From: Ctena decussata | Lineage: Eukaryota > Mollusca > Bivalvia > Lucinida > Lucinidae | Direction: 5' to 3' | Assembly (NCBI GenBank): GCA_963989385.1 | Contig: OZ022499.1 | Coordinates: forward strand, 81,581,903-81,645,902 | Length of the DNA: 64,000 nucleotides | Part shown: one piece after another, positions 43,898 to 55,182 of the stretch | Numbering within the stretch: position 1 is the first letter of the stretch | Layout: every line of letters starts with the position of its first letter | The notes under the pieces: model-generated | What the model was told of the DNA's origin: nothing | Database searches by the model: none | Seen by the model: the letters and a program-made list of their open reading frames with translations, nothing else | Program-made: the position numbers and the translations under genes

Positions 43898-44917
43898 TTG
43901 ACTATAGGTCAGTTGCGCATTTTGTTTACATTTTCAATGTCAGCAGTACCTGTACTCTCTTGACAGTAAAGTTCAGGTAACTTCTTGATCTATGGTCGAA
44001 ACATTACTGTTAACTTTGCATGGTGCACATTATATGAAACCTTAATTGAGCCCAGGAAATGCTTCAAGTTCAAGAAAGACAGCAAGAACAAAAGGGAAAG
44101 TAGCCAAATTAATCAAATTTATTCCTTCCATTTCCTTGGGCTGCATAAGGTGAACTCTTGTTAACACAAAATAAAAGCATCATAAACGACTGCGTAATAC
44201 ATGTACACCGCCACTGCAAACCAAGGGCAATAACTCCATCAGAAGACATCCAAATCTGCCCATTAACAATTCCAACCAAGAACTTACCAAGATCAATGAA
44301 CATGCCAAGTTTGAAGAAAATCCATTAATAAATACTCAAGTTATCGAACGGAAACGAAGTGCTCACGGACGGAAGGACAGATGTACGTACGATGGACGGA
44401 CATACGGACAGCCAGCGGGAAAACATAATACCCTGCCACTAACGCGTGGCGGGGTATAAACGTTAGTGGCGGGGTATAATAACAACATTGCCAAGTTATC
44501 CTGCCTGCACTATACAGCAGTCTATTTCAAACAAAGTAGTTCATGAGATAGTCAACAGTTAACTGCTATCCACAACATCCTTCTGGTAGTGACTACCTGT
44601 CATCTACAATCACCTTCTGGTAGTGACTACCTGTCTTATGCAGCCACTTTGAGTTGACAGGCTTTATATTCTAAGGTACCAGTAATAAGTCATTCCCAAC
44701 AGAGAAGCAACGGAACATCCAACCAGACCGTTAGATGAAAAGGCTGGCTCTGTTTATCCTAGTGAACACGGAATATCTTAGCAAATGGTGTAGATGCCAA
44801 TCAGATTGGAGCAGTCTGATCAGAGTCTTCACCTTTTGCTATTCCCTTAGTGTTTTCTGACTCACTGTCAGACAGAAAATCTATAAGTGAAAAATTTAGG
44901 ACAATTACAGAAACTGT
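43898..44917. other. Dispersed repeat fragments, no supported gene
   Basis: Includes 'ggacggacatacggacagcc' and a small inverted block 'ccctgccactaacgcg'/'cgttagtggcgggg' at about 44431-44476. A 64-codon minus-strand frame at 44109-44303 lies in this repeat-like DNA. Confidence 0.5.
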
Positions 44918-45950
44918 TTAACCTTTACCCTGCTAGAGGAAACTATAGTCGCCAAAGGGGGTAGGTCACTTTGAGAGCCTGTCAGGTACACTAGACATCA
45001 AGGTTACCCCATCATTTGCGGTTGTCCTATGCAGGAGGGAATCTGCTTTCTCTCAGAGCAAGGTTTTACCCACCTCACCTTGCTACTTCCAGAAAATGGC
45101 AGCTCACACATCGGTTTTATTAAGTGAAAATTTAAAGCAAATCAATCAGAGTTTATGGAAGTTATGGCTTCTGAGATACCCCTACCCCCCAGTTTAAGGC
45201 CAGGTGAATTATTTTTCTAGCAGTGTAAGGGTTAATAGAAGGTACTGCGAAAAATCAAACATGTCAATTTCTCCTAAATTTCACATTTTTAGGTCAATTT
45301 GGGCCAGAATAGCATTTATTTTTTCCTCTACTAACCTTTACCCTGCTAGAGCTGACTATAGTTGCCCAAGGGGGTAGGTCACTTTGAGAGCCTGTCAGGC
45401 ACACTAGACATCAAGGTTACCCCATCATTATCGGTTGTCCTATGCAGGAGGGAATCTGCTTTCTCTTAGAGCAAGGTTTTACCCACCTCACTGATTTGTT
45501 GATTTTAAAACTCGGAGAAAATGTCAAAAATATATGATATTTTCAACATCAGCTTTTGAGGTGGCTACCCCTACTTAGTTGATCCTGACTTTCTGAAAAC
45601 TAGACTTCATCCTTCCAACCTTTCTCTCTTGATAAATATTCAACAATAACACCGGACCTCAGACAAGCAATCACTTTTGTCATACAATGCATAATATTAT
45701 AACTGGCGCTAATATCTTGTATTTTTTTTTTTTTAAGTGTCTATATCGGTTCCCGGTGTATCATGTGATATCCAAATATGGCAGGTCACACGACCTTGGT
45801 ACTTCTGGAAAATGGCAGCTCACACATCGGTTTTATTGAGTGAAAATTTCAAGCAAATCGATCAGAGTTTGTGGAAGTTATGGCTTCTGAGATACACCTA
45901 CCCCCAGTTTAGGGCCAGGGGAATTATTTTTCCAGCAGTGTAAGGGTTAA
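44918..45950. repeat. Tandemly duplicated repeat, two copies
   Basis: Copy 1 (44918-45235) and copy 2 (45331-45950) both start 'taacctttaccctgctagag' and end 'agcagtgtaagggttaa'. Copy 2 carries about 300 extra bases in the middle (about 45500-45770). Both share 'ggttgtcctatgcaggaggg' and 'aatggcagctcacacatcgg'. No protein. Confidence 0.85.
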
Positions 45951-45964
45951 GGTATCCCAATATT

Positions 45965-46185
45965 TGAGCCTTGACACAACAAAACAAAAAAGGCATATGC
46001 GCCACGCAAAGACTCAGATCTGCCTCGGCATCTGCCCATTCTGATCAGAGTCTTTGCTGTGCACTTAAAGGGTAGCTAAGAGTCTAAGCTACCTCCATGC
46101 CAACAGCAAAGACTCTGATTAGACTGGGCAGATACCCAGGCTGATCTGAGTTGCACACATACCACTTTGTTGTCATGCGGCTCAT
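45965..46185. mobile_element. Foldback MITE, family A copy 6 (degenerate)
   Basis: Starts 'tgagccttgacacaac' and ends 'ttgttgtcatgcggctcat'. The arms are recognisable but with deletions. Confidence 0.75.
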
Positions 46186-46201
46186 TTAGAGTCACTACCC
46201 T

Positions 46202-46402
46202 CAGAGCTCCAGATAAGAGGGGGTATTGAGGATAATTCAAAGATAATTTTTCTTATTTCTCAACGAAAACATATGTTGTGACCCCTCATTAGAACCGTCT
46301 CGACGAGACGGTTCTAATGATGGGTCACAAAATATGTTTTGTGGAGAAATATGGCTAATTATCCCAAAATTATCTCTGTTACTCCTTCTTATCTGCAGCA
46401 CT
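46202..46402. mobile_element. Foldback MITE, family D copy 2
   Basis: 'cagagctccagataagaggg' ... centre 'gaaccgtctcgacgagacgg' ... 'cttcttatctgcagcactgg'. Homologous to 28842-29043. Confidence 0.85.
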
Positions 46403-46706
46403 GGTCACTACCCTACTGAACATCATTTTGTAAATTGCCAGACAAGAAGTTGCATTGAGGAATGAAAAGGCTCTGTTTATCAAACTTATTAAAGGGCGTA
46501 GTAAGTGATTGGCAAGAATACATTTTGGCAGCTACACTTGTCGACTCAGATGAAGCAGAAAATTACAGAATTAGAGGATAATGAAAAATTCATCTGGCAG
46601 CTACTGTAGTAAAGCCCTAAATATTCAGCCACCCTAAACAATTACTGGAATTATCTTGTAATTTGGTGAAGTTAAGATCTGTCAACTGTTGTAGGAGCGG
46701 TAAACC

Positions 46707-46840
46707 AGGGTTCGAGTTTATAAAACTTGAGTATAATCTCAAACTCAAAATAAAGCACCCTGATTGGCTGCTTCTGAGCACATGCTCAGAAGTAGCCAAT
46801 CAGGGTGCTTTACTTTGAGTTTGAGAATGAAGTATTCTCC
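46707..46840. mobile_element. Foldback element, family E copy 3
   Basis: 'ttataaaacttgagtataat' ... 'gcaccctgattggctgcttc' and its inverse ... 'tttgagtttgagaatgaa'. The best-preserved copy; the central stem is almost perfect. Confidence 0.8.
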
Positions 46841-47368
46841 GGGCCTGGTGTCTTCACAAACATCAAGGGAAGATAATCTCAAGGTTTCAATAATGTTTTG
46901 ATGAATGAGACTGTGGTCTTTAAATCTCAGGCCTAGATAATCAATAATGTAGAAAAATATTAAGATTTATGTAAATTTCTTTGGGCTTATTAAACTTGAG
47001 TAGTTATTCTCTATAGACCTCCCCATATGGATTATTCTGTACAGAGTGTGGGAAGGGGGATGGATAGGGGCAAAACTGCTTTACAAAAAACATTCAGTTC
47101 TCTCACCAACAATGGTTAAGAGAGACCAATATCAATACGAGGAAGTACAGCTTCAGAAGAAAACAATTGGTGTGCTTTGCCAGGACATTTATTTCCGCTA
47201 CTGACATTGTAAACTCCTTCATTTTAATCTTATTTATTGTCTTACACATTCTAACACTTTAATTCAAGGGAAGATGTCTAACGAGTTAAGTTAAAATCTG
47301 TAGAAGTCATAATACTGTACATAAATCTTTGCCCTTTTAAGTCAAAAGGAAATATTAAAACCTGTTAC
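46841..47368. other. No recognisable feature
   Basis: AT-rich spacer; nothing supported. Confidence 0.5.
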
Positions 47369-47584
47369 CTTAATGACTCTAAAATTTCGGACACTCAAAA
47401 GTTGGACAATTTCTGTTCGAAAAGTCATAGAAAGTGGGTTTTACACAGGTTAATGCATCCAAACCATGCGTAGGGAATGGCAAACATTGTAGACCCTGAT
47501 CAAACTGCTCCTTCAGGAGCAGTTTGATCTGAGTCAACAATGTTTGCTCAGACCTGTCTGTCCGAATATTTAGGGTCATTACGG
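47369..47584. mobile_element. Foldback MITE, family F copy 1
   Basis: Begins near 'ccttaatgactctaaaattt' and ends 'atttagggtcattacgg'. The central stem is 'gatcaaactgctccttcagg' with its inverse, flanked by 'ggcaaacattgtagacc' and 'caacaatgtttgc'. A second copy is at 61927-62145. Confidence 0.8.
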
Positions 47585-48450
47585 TATAAACTGTTGGTAA
47601 CACCATGATATTACAATGCATGGGTAACATAGAATATGAAGAGACAAGTCCCCACCTTTGAATTGTGGTACTTTCTCAGATGCAGATACCAATACCTACA
47701 GACTGGCTATGTGAGAAAATGTATCATGTGGCTAAGTGTTTTTGTATAGATTACCCACCTGATACTGTGGCCTTAGCTGCATGACATCATAGCAATGAAG
47801 TTCTTGTTTTTTTCCTAAATTTATATGGATGCATATTCAGGTCAGGCTGGGTACTAGAGATTATGATTGTAGCTTTATCAAACTAGATTTCTCATCTGCA
47901 GATCCAGCTTTCGATATTTTATTTTTATTTCATGATATTGGATATCAATTTCAGTAATTTTACATAATGCAGTTGCCATTTTCAGTACCATTCCACAACA
48001 GTATTCCTCATTTGTGAATATCAAAAACGACTTGAATATTTGTCAAATTTACCAGTTTTTGCCTTCAATATAATCCTTTAAGGTGCTCAATGAGGTGTCA
48101 AAACATGGCCCGCCTAGCACCATAGCACGCAGCATGATACAACTAAAGCCATAAACAACATTTTATCACACAAAGCATGGATATTTCATCCCAGCACAGC
48201 TAGATCCACTATGGCGCTGCTTGGCCGTATATACTAGATTCTCATTTCAGCTAAAGTTACCATAAAAATTCTAATAAAAGCCCTGGAGGTTTATTAGAAT
48301 TATCCGTATATAAGAAGTAGGGATAGGCTGCACAGCAAAGTATTCAAAACTTGCAGTTTTCCTAGTCAATCTCGATGGTGTCCATGTTGACACAACTAGT
48401 CACACAACTGTCATGCAGTCAGAGACGTCCTCCGCTAATACAAAGACAAA
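47585..48450. other. No supported gene
   Basis: AT-rich spacer. A small imperfect inverted pair lies at 48223-48305 ('tatatactagattctcattt' / 'attagaattatccgtatata'). Confidence 0.45.
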
Positions 48451-48794
48451 GTACTGTATACACGATAATTTTCACTGTGTTCCATTTTTGGCGGTATTTC
48501 GCGGTCACTTAGAAACCGCAAATATTAAAATCCGTGAAATAATTTCCCGTTTCTTACAAAGTATCATCAGTAGACACATTTACTTTGTTTCTGTTTGCTT
48601 CGGTAAAGTTTGGTACTTTTCATTTGAGCCAGTTCTTCCAGGTTAATGAAAGGACTAGCTCAAACGAAAATCAAGCAATTTTGATTTTTTGCGCATGTTG
48701 CTAACCGCCAAAATTAAAAATCGCGAAAATTAATGTTTATGTTTTTGACCCTTAACCGCAAAAATTTGAAACGCCGAAAATCACCGAATATACT
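48451..48794. mobile_element. Probable small TIR element
   Basis: Both halves carry inverted motifs such as 'ccgcaaatattaaaatccg' and 'ccgccaaaattaaaaatcgc', and the ends 'gtactgtatacacgat' and 'tcaccgaatatac' are loosely inverted. No protein. Boundaries are uncertain. Confidence 0.4.
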
Positions 48795-48851
48795 AACGAA
48801 GATGTTAGCAGACAGATCCAAGCAATCTTTAGGAGCCCATATGCTCCTAAC

Positions 48852-48958
48852 CTTGGTCAAGAAATCGAAACTAAGGTGACTTTGCAGAGATGATCCTACA
48901 GTGTAGAGTGAAATAGAAGAGGCATGAAAGAGAGATTGTTGCATTCCTGAAGCAAGCC
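48852..48958 (-). CDS. Weak candidate exon
   Basis: Minus-strand frame of 35 codons between a possible acceptor (tctgtcacaag) and a weak donor (GTTAGG from 48851). The translation reads LASGMQQSLFHASSISLY then TVGSSLQSHLSFDFLTK, with no stop in frame and protein-like composition. The donor is poor and I recognise no family. The neighbouring transposon (48990-49717) lies just upstream of the acceptor. Confidence 0.25.
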
Positions 48959-48980
48959 CTTGTGACAGAAAACACAAGCA

Positions 48981-49726
48981 ATGATACAGGGCATATACTA
49001 AAACCTGGAGTGGAGTTAACCTTTGGAGTGGAGTCTTGGAGTGGAGTGGTTTTTTGGGGTGTTTTTGGAGTGGAGATTTGGTGTGAACTTAATCTGACTC
49101 TGCTAGGAAAATGTCTGGAAAAGTAAACATGCCTAACCTTTCACCGGCAATGACCGGTTGCAAAGGGGCATGTTGTGATTCCTGAGCTGGCCTGACCCGA
49201 TTATGTGAAATGACATAACAGCTTGCTTGATGGCACACTACTATGGACCAAGCAAGGCCAGGCCAATTATACTTTGGGGAACCAATAATTAAACATAATG
49301 GCCATACTGCATATAAACTATCAGCAGCATACAGTCTTGGCAGTTTGAAATAGCCCCCTTGGGATACGATAATGAGTCATGTTAAATTCTAACAAAATTA
49401 AATTGTACATTCTGACTGTTGGAAAAGATGTATACATGTACTTACTTACTTACTTACTTACCCACTGGCTGGCGGGCTTGGTGGTCCACTTATATACTTA
49501 CTTGATTGTTGGGCCTGTATTTTCATTGACATGGCCAACTTATTTTTACACTGACAATGGACTCAGGAGCAGTAGATCTGGTTTTAATTCCTATAGTTCC
49601 TGAGTCAAGGAGAGGTCATCTTCTGACTTTATATGACTTATTACCTGACTCCAAAAACCACTCCAAAAAACCATTCCACTCCAAAAGTTAACTCCACTCT
49701 ATGTTTTAGTACATGCCATGATACAG
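48981..49726. mobile_element. 728-bp TIR transposon with 9-bp target duplication
   Basis: Element 48990-49717 begins 'ggcatatactaaaac' and ends 'gttttagtacatgcc' (inverted, one mismatch). It is flanked by 'atgatacag' on both sides (48981-48989, 49718-49726). Subterminal regions repeat 'ggagtggag' on the left and 'ctccactcc'-like motifs on the right. No transposase is present. A 9-bp duplication fits Mutator-like elements better than hAT (8 bp), but that is tentative. An internal 'acttacttacttact' tract lies near 49441. Confidence 0.9.
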
Positions 49727-49976
49727 TATACAGACAGCCCAACATTTTTCCCTAACCAACATTAAACTGTCATTACATATAGTTAAGCTTACCTGTCATG
49801 GAAAGTCCAAACAAGATGATGGATCTTTATCATATAGTACAGTAAAACACCAGCTCATTGATGACCTAAATGTTTGGGTGAATTGTACACCATGTTAAGT
49901 CAGCAATCTACAAACACTGATATAAGGTCAGTCCTGTTTGTTTGTATTTGAAGAACTTCTGTTCTAATGATAGTAT

Positions 49977-51452
49977 TACCGTAATCGCCCCATTTACCGC
50001 ACGGTGCGCTTAACTTTTTCAAAATTGCAACAAAAAGGTGTGTTTAAAATCGTTTCTAATAACCGCACGCTCAGAACGAAAAAACAACAAACGGCCATTG
50101 TCTACTTAAAAGAGGGAAATCGATACGGTAAATTCTTATCTAGTTCGAACAATTAATCGGGGTGTTCGAAGTGTCATGAAAATATTTAGTGTTCGAACTA
50201 TTTGAATTGCCAATTTCCGGGAGAAAAACAATCTCATGTCAAGTCGCAAATTATATCTCATACCTCTCCGTATTTATGCATGTATTTCATTCTCTTCATC
50301 CTTCTTCAATATTCCAAATAAATATTCCGAAAGAAAGGAAAGTATTTCAACACATTTACGATGACCTAATATGTGATTGTTTTTCAAACACGTCAGGTAA
50401 GTTTGTCAGTGCTCTGGCTATTCATTCACAAGGGGTCTGCTTTAAATTCACGGGCTTCTATTAATAACCCACACAGTCTAATTCTGGAAGATGCTGTCCT
50501 TTTGATCTTCCCTATTTCTGTCTGTCCTATATTACGTCCAAGGGTGCAGAAATATTGGCAACCTGTCATGAGAAAGGTACCGTATTACATGTGCAAACAG
50601 CAAAGCCTTAGACCAGTCTGCGCATCTTCAAACAATTATTTTGCAAACTATCGGCGAATCCTGGAGATTTGCTAGACTGGTCAACATTCGCAAATGCACT
50701 GTATGATGCGGGTGTTTGCTGATCGGATGTGTCCTGAGGCCCACGGGCCAGCTATGTCAATGATAAACCTATCCTATGGCTACCGCGAACTTTGTTTAAA
50801 TGCACAGACCATGCCTATGCGCAGGCTGGTCGCTTCGTTCAGTTTGCGCATGTATTCAGATTGATTTTGTCAGGACACAAGAGTTTGTCGTTATGACAAT
50901 TTGTTTCTTTTGCAACCCCGGTTTCTCATCTGTCGTTCATGTATCTTTCCCAAACGCACTTTGGCGCATGTGCACATTATCACGATATACGACAAGAATT
51001 GCTCTGAGAAATTGCGCCTTTTCGCATGTACGAAAGGCAAAGACTCAGTTCAGCCTGCGCACCCCCGCAACCTCATAACTTCGTAGCTCGATCCTTCTCG
51101 GATCAACATGTACATTCCCATTGTTGATACAGACAGAGAATACGCTAATCAGACGGCGCAGATGTGTAAGCTTATCCGAGTCCGCTGTTCGCACTCGTAC
51201 ACATCATAACACTTCAGCCAACTCCGTAAATATCGGCGAGGATGCCCGATTGACATTTAGACCAATAGAGTTGCTCTCTTCGCACATTGCGCCGGGAAAA
51301 CAAAACTGAAAACACTGTCGCTGTTGAAACAGTAATGGTAAGTTTTGTGAGTTTCAAAAGGAAAACGCAGTGTGCGCTTGTGATTTTTTTTCCGGAAATG
51401 GCCTTGGTGTGCGGTTATAGGGGCATGTGCGGTAAATGGGGCGATTACGGTA
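49977..51452. mobile_element. 1.48-kb TIR transposon, family G copy 2
   Basis: Same 26-bp terminal inverted repeats ('taccgtaatcgccccattta'...) and TA flanks as at 32682-34408. The interior is closely similar but lacks the 211-bp insertion; it also has local differences such as at 50930 and 51190. It keeps both GTAAGT donors (50397, 51338). It contains no transposase and is therefore non-autonomous. Confidence 0.88.
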
Positions 51453-51676
51453 TCTCATTGTCCTTGTCTAATGACCATAAATTCTTTTAGACCTAACCAC
51501 CAAGTTCTGCAAATCCAACAACAAAATTATAAATGACATAATTATACAGCCAAATATTTTTTCTTTATTATATTTCCCAGCCAACTCTTTTCAAAGTTGA
51601 AGATGTGTAGAAGCCTGCAACTGACAGCCAGTTGGAAATTGCATAAGCAAATCTCTTCCTGAAAATTTCACTATGC

Positions 51677-53165
51677 TATACACCTTTCCTATAAATCGAT
51701 AAAGTCGCGCACGAGTTATCTACCCAAGTAGACTATGACGTCATCTATAGGAGCATCCCATATAATTCAGTACAACTGCAAGCATATATAATATGCATAA
51801 AGCAAACGTTTTGTAAATGTGAACTGCAAAAATTCATTGAAAGACCAAATTAAAGTATAACTGTTTTCGTGTGACATTTTTTATTTATATAATTTTTTTT
51901 ATTTATTTTAATATCATATTGAGTCGCTCATGATTTTCATGACCCCATTCATCGATGCCGTGTTTTAACACCACGTTTTGTTCAATGTATAAGAGTTACA
52001 TTTCGTATAAATAAGTTTCGTAAATCTGAAAAGTTCTTTCCATTTTTCCGACAGGTAAAACGTCAGCATTGAGATAGTAACTACGCATTATTACCGGACA
52101 GATTATAGCGCTGATATTTATGGTTTCTTTCTAAAAGCATCAGCATCCAGACAGTTTCCGCAAGTTTGAACCCGAGGTTGAATTTATATTATTTTTTCCC
52201 ATCTCTTACTTATCTTCGGTATCATTTATTTGATCGTTTCCATTTCACGGTAGGTGTTCTTAAAGCTGCCTCCAGAACACCTGTCTAGGTAATACACAAT
52301 CATAGGCGTTTGTTTATTCGGCAATGCAAGCGATTCGGTGATTACACAAACGAATTCCATGTCAGCACACTTTGTTGTCATTTTTAGCTTGTGTCTGCTT
52401 TTTAATCAGCTAATCGTTCTTTCATATCTTTTGTAATAACGGTCTGAACATCTTCCGCGATTTTCTTTCTTTTCCTTATGTTCTGGAAGCTGTACTGGTG
52501 ATACCAGTAGAAGCATGGTAGCTCAGTGGTTAGCGCACTTGCCTCTGATGCTAAAGGTCCCGAGTTCGAACCCGGGTAACGGCGTTTGAATTTCGGTGTC
52601 CGAACACGCTTCCTTAATGTAATTTGCAGGGATGACATTAAAAAAAGTGTGCCGTCCTTCGGATCGAGACGTTAACTGGAGGCCCCCTGTGCAGGGAGAG
52701 ACATCCCCTGTGCAGGTTAAAGATCCCTTCTGTAGTTACTCTGAGTACATGGCTACAAGGAGGTTCATCCTGCAAAAACTGGAGTGTACATCGTACACCT
52801 GCTCATAATCCTCGAGAGAGGGTGTAGCAGTATATAAAGAAAGAAAAGAAAAAAAAAGAAAGATACTTACTCTTTTGACTGCGGTAATTTTGGCCCGAAA
52901 TTTTAGTCGGAAAATCTTTTAATCAAAGTTTATGTCAAATTCCCATATGCTATAAGTTATAAAGCTTATTTTCCGACAAAGAAAGAGCTAGATATAGTTG
53001 GAACAAAACAGTTGTCTTAATCTTAACCGTTAAGTTTTGAATATACTGAAAACCAGCATTTATTTGGTTACACAATGAAAAATAATAGCCTATCCTATAG
53101 ATGACGTCATAGGCGTTGCAAGGGATAAAACTCGAACAGACTCTGAATTATAGGAAAGGTGTATA
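51677..53165. mobile_element. 1.49-kb TIR transposon containing a SINE
   Basis: The ends 'tatacacctttcctataa' and 'ttataggaaaggtgtata' are inverted, and imperfect inversion continues for about 75 bp, including 'tatgacgtcatctatagg' on the left and 'cctatagatgacgtcata' on the right. TA flanks are possible. The interior is AT-rich with no transposase frame. A SINE lies inside at about 52511-52862. Confidence 0.8.
52511..52862 (+). mobile_element. tRNA-headed SINE (family S3)
   Basis: Plus-strand tRNA-like head: 'catggtagctcagtggttag' (box A) and 'ggtcccgagttcgaacccgg' (box B). A body with 'ccgtccttcggatcgagacg' and 'ggccccctgtgcagggagag' follows, ending in an A-rich (aaag)n tail. The region between the boxes folds like an anticodon arm. 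No clear target duplication was found. It differs from S1 and S2 in its body. Confidence 0.8.
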
Positions 53166-53414
53166 TGTGCTGTTTAAAGTTTTTATAATTCTGGGCAAAA
53201 CATATCCAGATTTCTAAAATGGAACCTATTGTTACCTTCCATCTACTATTTTAGACCAGTCTGTTACCTGTCAAAGGGGAGAATTATGACCACACTGTAG
53301 ACCCTGATGGATGGTGCATATTCTGTCATCTGATCTGCCCACAAATTCCCATTTAGTTGACTTTAGGCTTTAACTAAAAAAAGTTAATGCTTACCTCTTC
53401 TAACTCTAAATCCA

Positions 53415-54310
53415 TTGTATCACCCATGATTACAGTTATAATCCCTTTATCACCCAAGATTATACAGCCATTTATCACACAGTTATATCACCCAGGTTGA
53501 TATATATTTATCCAGGATTACACAGTTATAGCACTTAGATTTCTATGGTTTCATCCAGAACCATCAAGTTATATCATCCAAGATTAGGATCACAACTTGG
53601 ACAGCACATCACACAAGATTACAAAGTTACACAGCTAAATTATCCAGGATCACATGGTTCTATCACCCAGGATCTATTTTTTTCATCCAGGATTATACAG
53701 CTTATAACCAAGAATTACAGGCAGTCATATCACACAGGATTTCACAATTGTATCACCCAGTGTTGCACAGCTGTTTAATCCAGGATTACAAAGTTTACTC
53801 AGGATTACACAGTTACCTCATCTAGCACCTAGACCACATAGCATTATGGCTTAAATAGTTACATCACCCAGGATTACACAACTATTTCACCCAGGGTTAC
53901 ACATTGTTATATCACCCAGGATTACACAGTTATATCACCCAGGATTACACAATCATTTCACCCAAGGTTAGATATAGTTATATCCCCCAGGATTACAGTT
54001 ATATCACCCAGGATTACACAGTTCATTTACCCAGAGTAACATTTAGTTATATCACCTAGACTTACACAGTTATATCACCCAGGATTACAGTTATTTCACC
54101 AATGTAGTTATATACTGTTACATCACCCAGGATTACACCGTAATTTCACCCAGGGTTAATATTATAGTTATATCCCCAAGGATTACAGTTATATCACCTA
54201 GGATTACACAGTTATTTCACCCAGAGTAACATATAGTTATAGTATCCAGGATTACACAATTATATCACCCAGGATTACAGTTATTTCACCCAGTGTAACA
54301 TATAGTTCTA
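53415..54310. repeat. 23-bp minisatellite, block 1
   Basis: Dozens of variants of 'atcacccaggattacacagt' plus 'tat'; irregular spacing from indels. The same unit returns at 56705-57103. Open frames across it come from repetition. Confidence 0.93.
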
Positions 54311-55182
54311 TACAAAAACCAACTCACAAATGACCACTAAAATCATATCCTGTTTTACACAAAACAAAAAGTACTATGGAACAAAGTTTCCATTTTTGAA
54401 TTATTTAATGTATTGCTAAAATAGATCAGGTTACACTTCCTTAAAAATCTTATCAGCATACCAGTAGGTAAGTAAAAATATACAGGTACCCCTGTTTCAA
54501 AGATCTGCAACATTTAAGCAGTTTATTATGAATCGGACAGAACCATATTTTGGAATCTAATCAGCATCTGCTTATCACTTGTGCAAATATGCAGAAAATG
54601 ATTAACTGAACTTGAGAAAAGCATCATAAAGCATGATATTCTAATACAGGATTGGCAATTTCAGTCACAGTCAAAACTCTTCCCCACCACAGTCTTAATC
54701 CTTGTGCTTTGTGAAAATGAGGGTACATGTCCACTGCTGCCAGGTAAAATGTAATGATCATATTAATCTCAAATCTTTAAAAACATTTCATAACTAACTG
54801 GATGTACTGAATATTAGGAAATTCTGTCCGGATACCAATGACATTGTTAAAGAAAAAGCAAGCTGTTGGTTAGAATAATTGAAATCTAAAAGAGTTCCTT
54901 CAAGAGCAGATAACATATTAAAAAGAAGGAACATGGGCCATACGTTGACATTTCGGCTATTCAAGCCTCATCAGTGACTCTGACAATATCTGCCTTATCT
55001 GGTGACGAAAGCCAGAGAAAAGCATACTGTAATTTCTTACTTTGAAAATGGCAGTGGATTCAAAGACTGATAAAAGGGTCAAAATCGTTAAAATATGATG
55101 ATCTAGAAAGAAGGCTAAATCAATCAGAAATTTCTGTTATCTCAGAATATATTCTCTGATCTCAAAGAAGAAAAATAAAATA
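54311..55182. other. No supported gene
   Basis: AT-rich DNA between the minisatellite and the next large repeat element; no exon or RNA gene seen. Confidence 0.5.

Noticed and set aside
52511..52580. Possible tRNA gene
   Set aside because: It continues into a SINE body with an A-rich tail, so it is not an independent tRNA.
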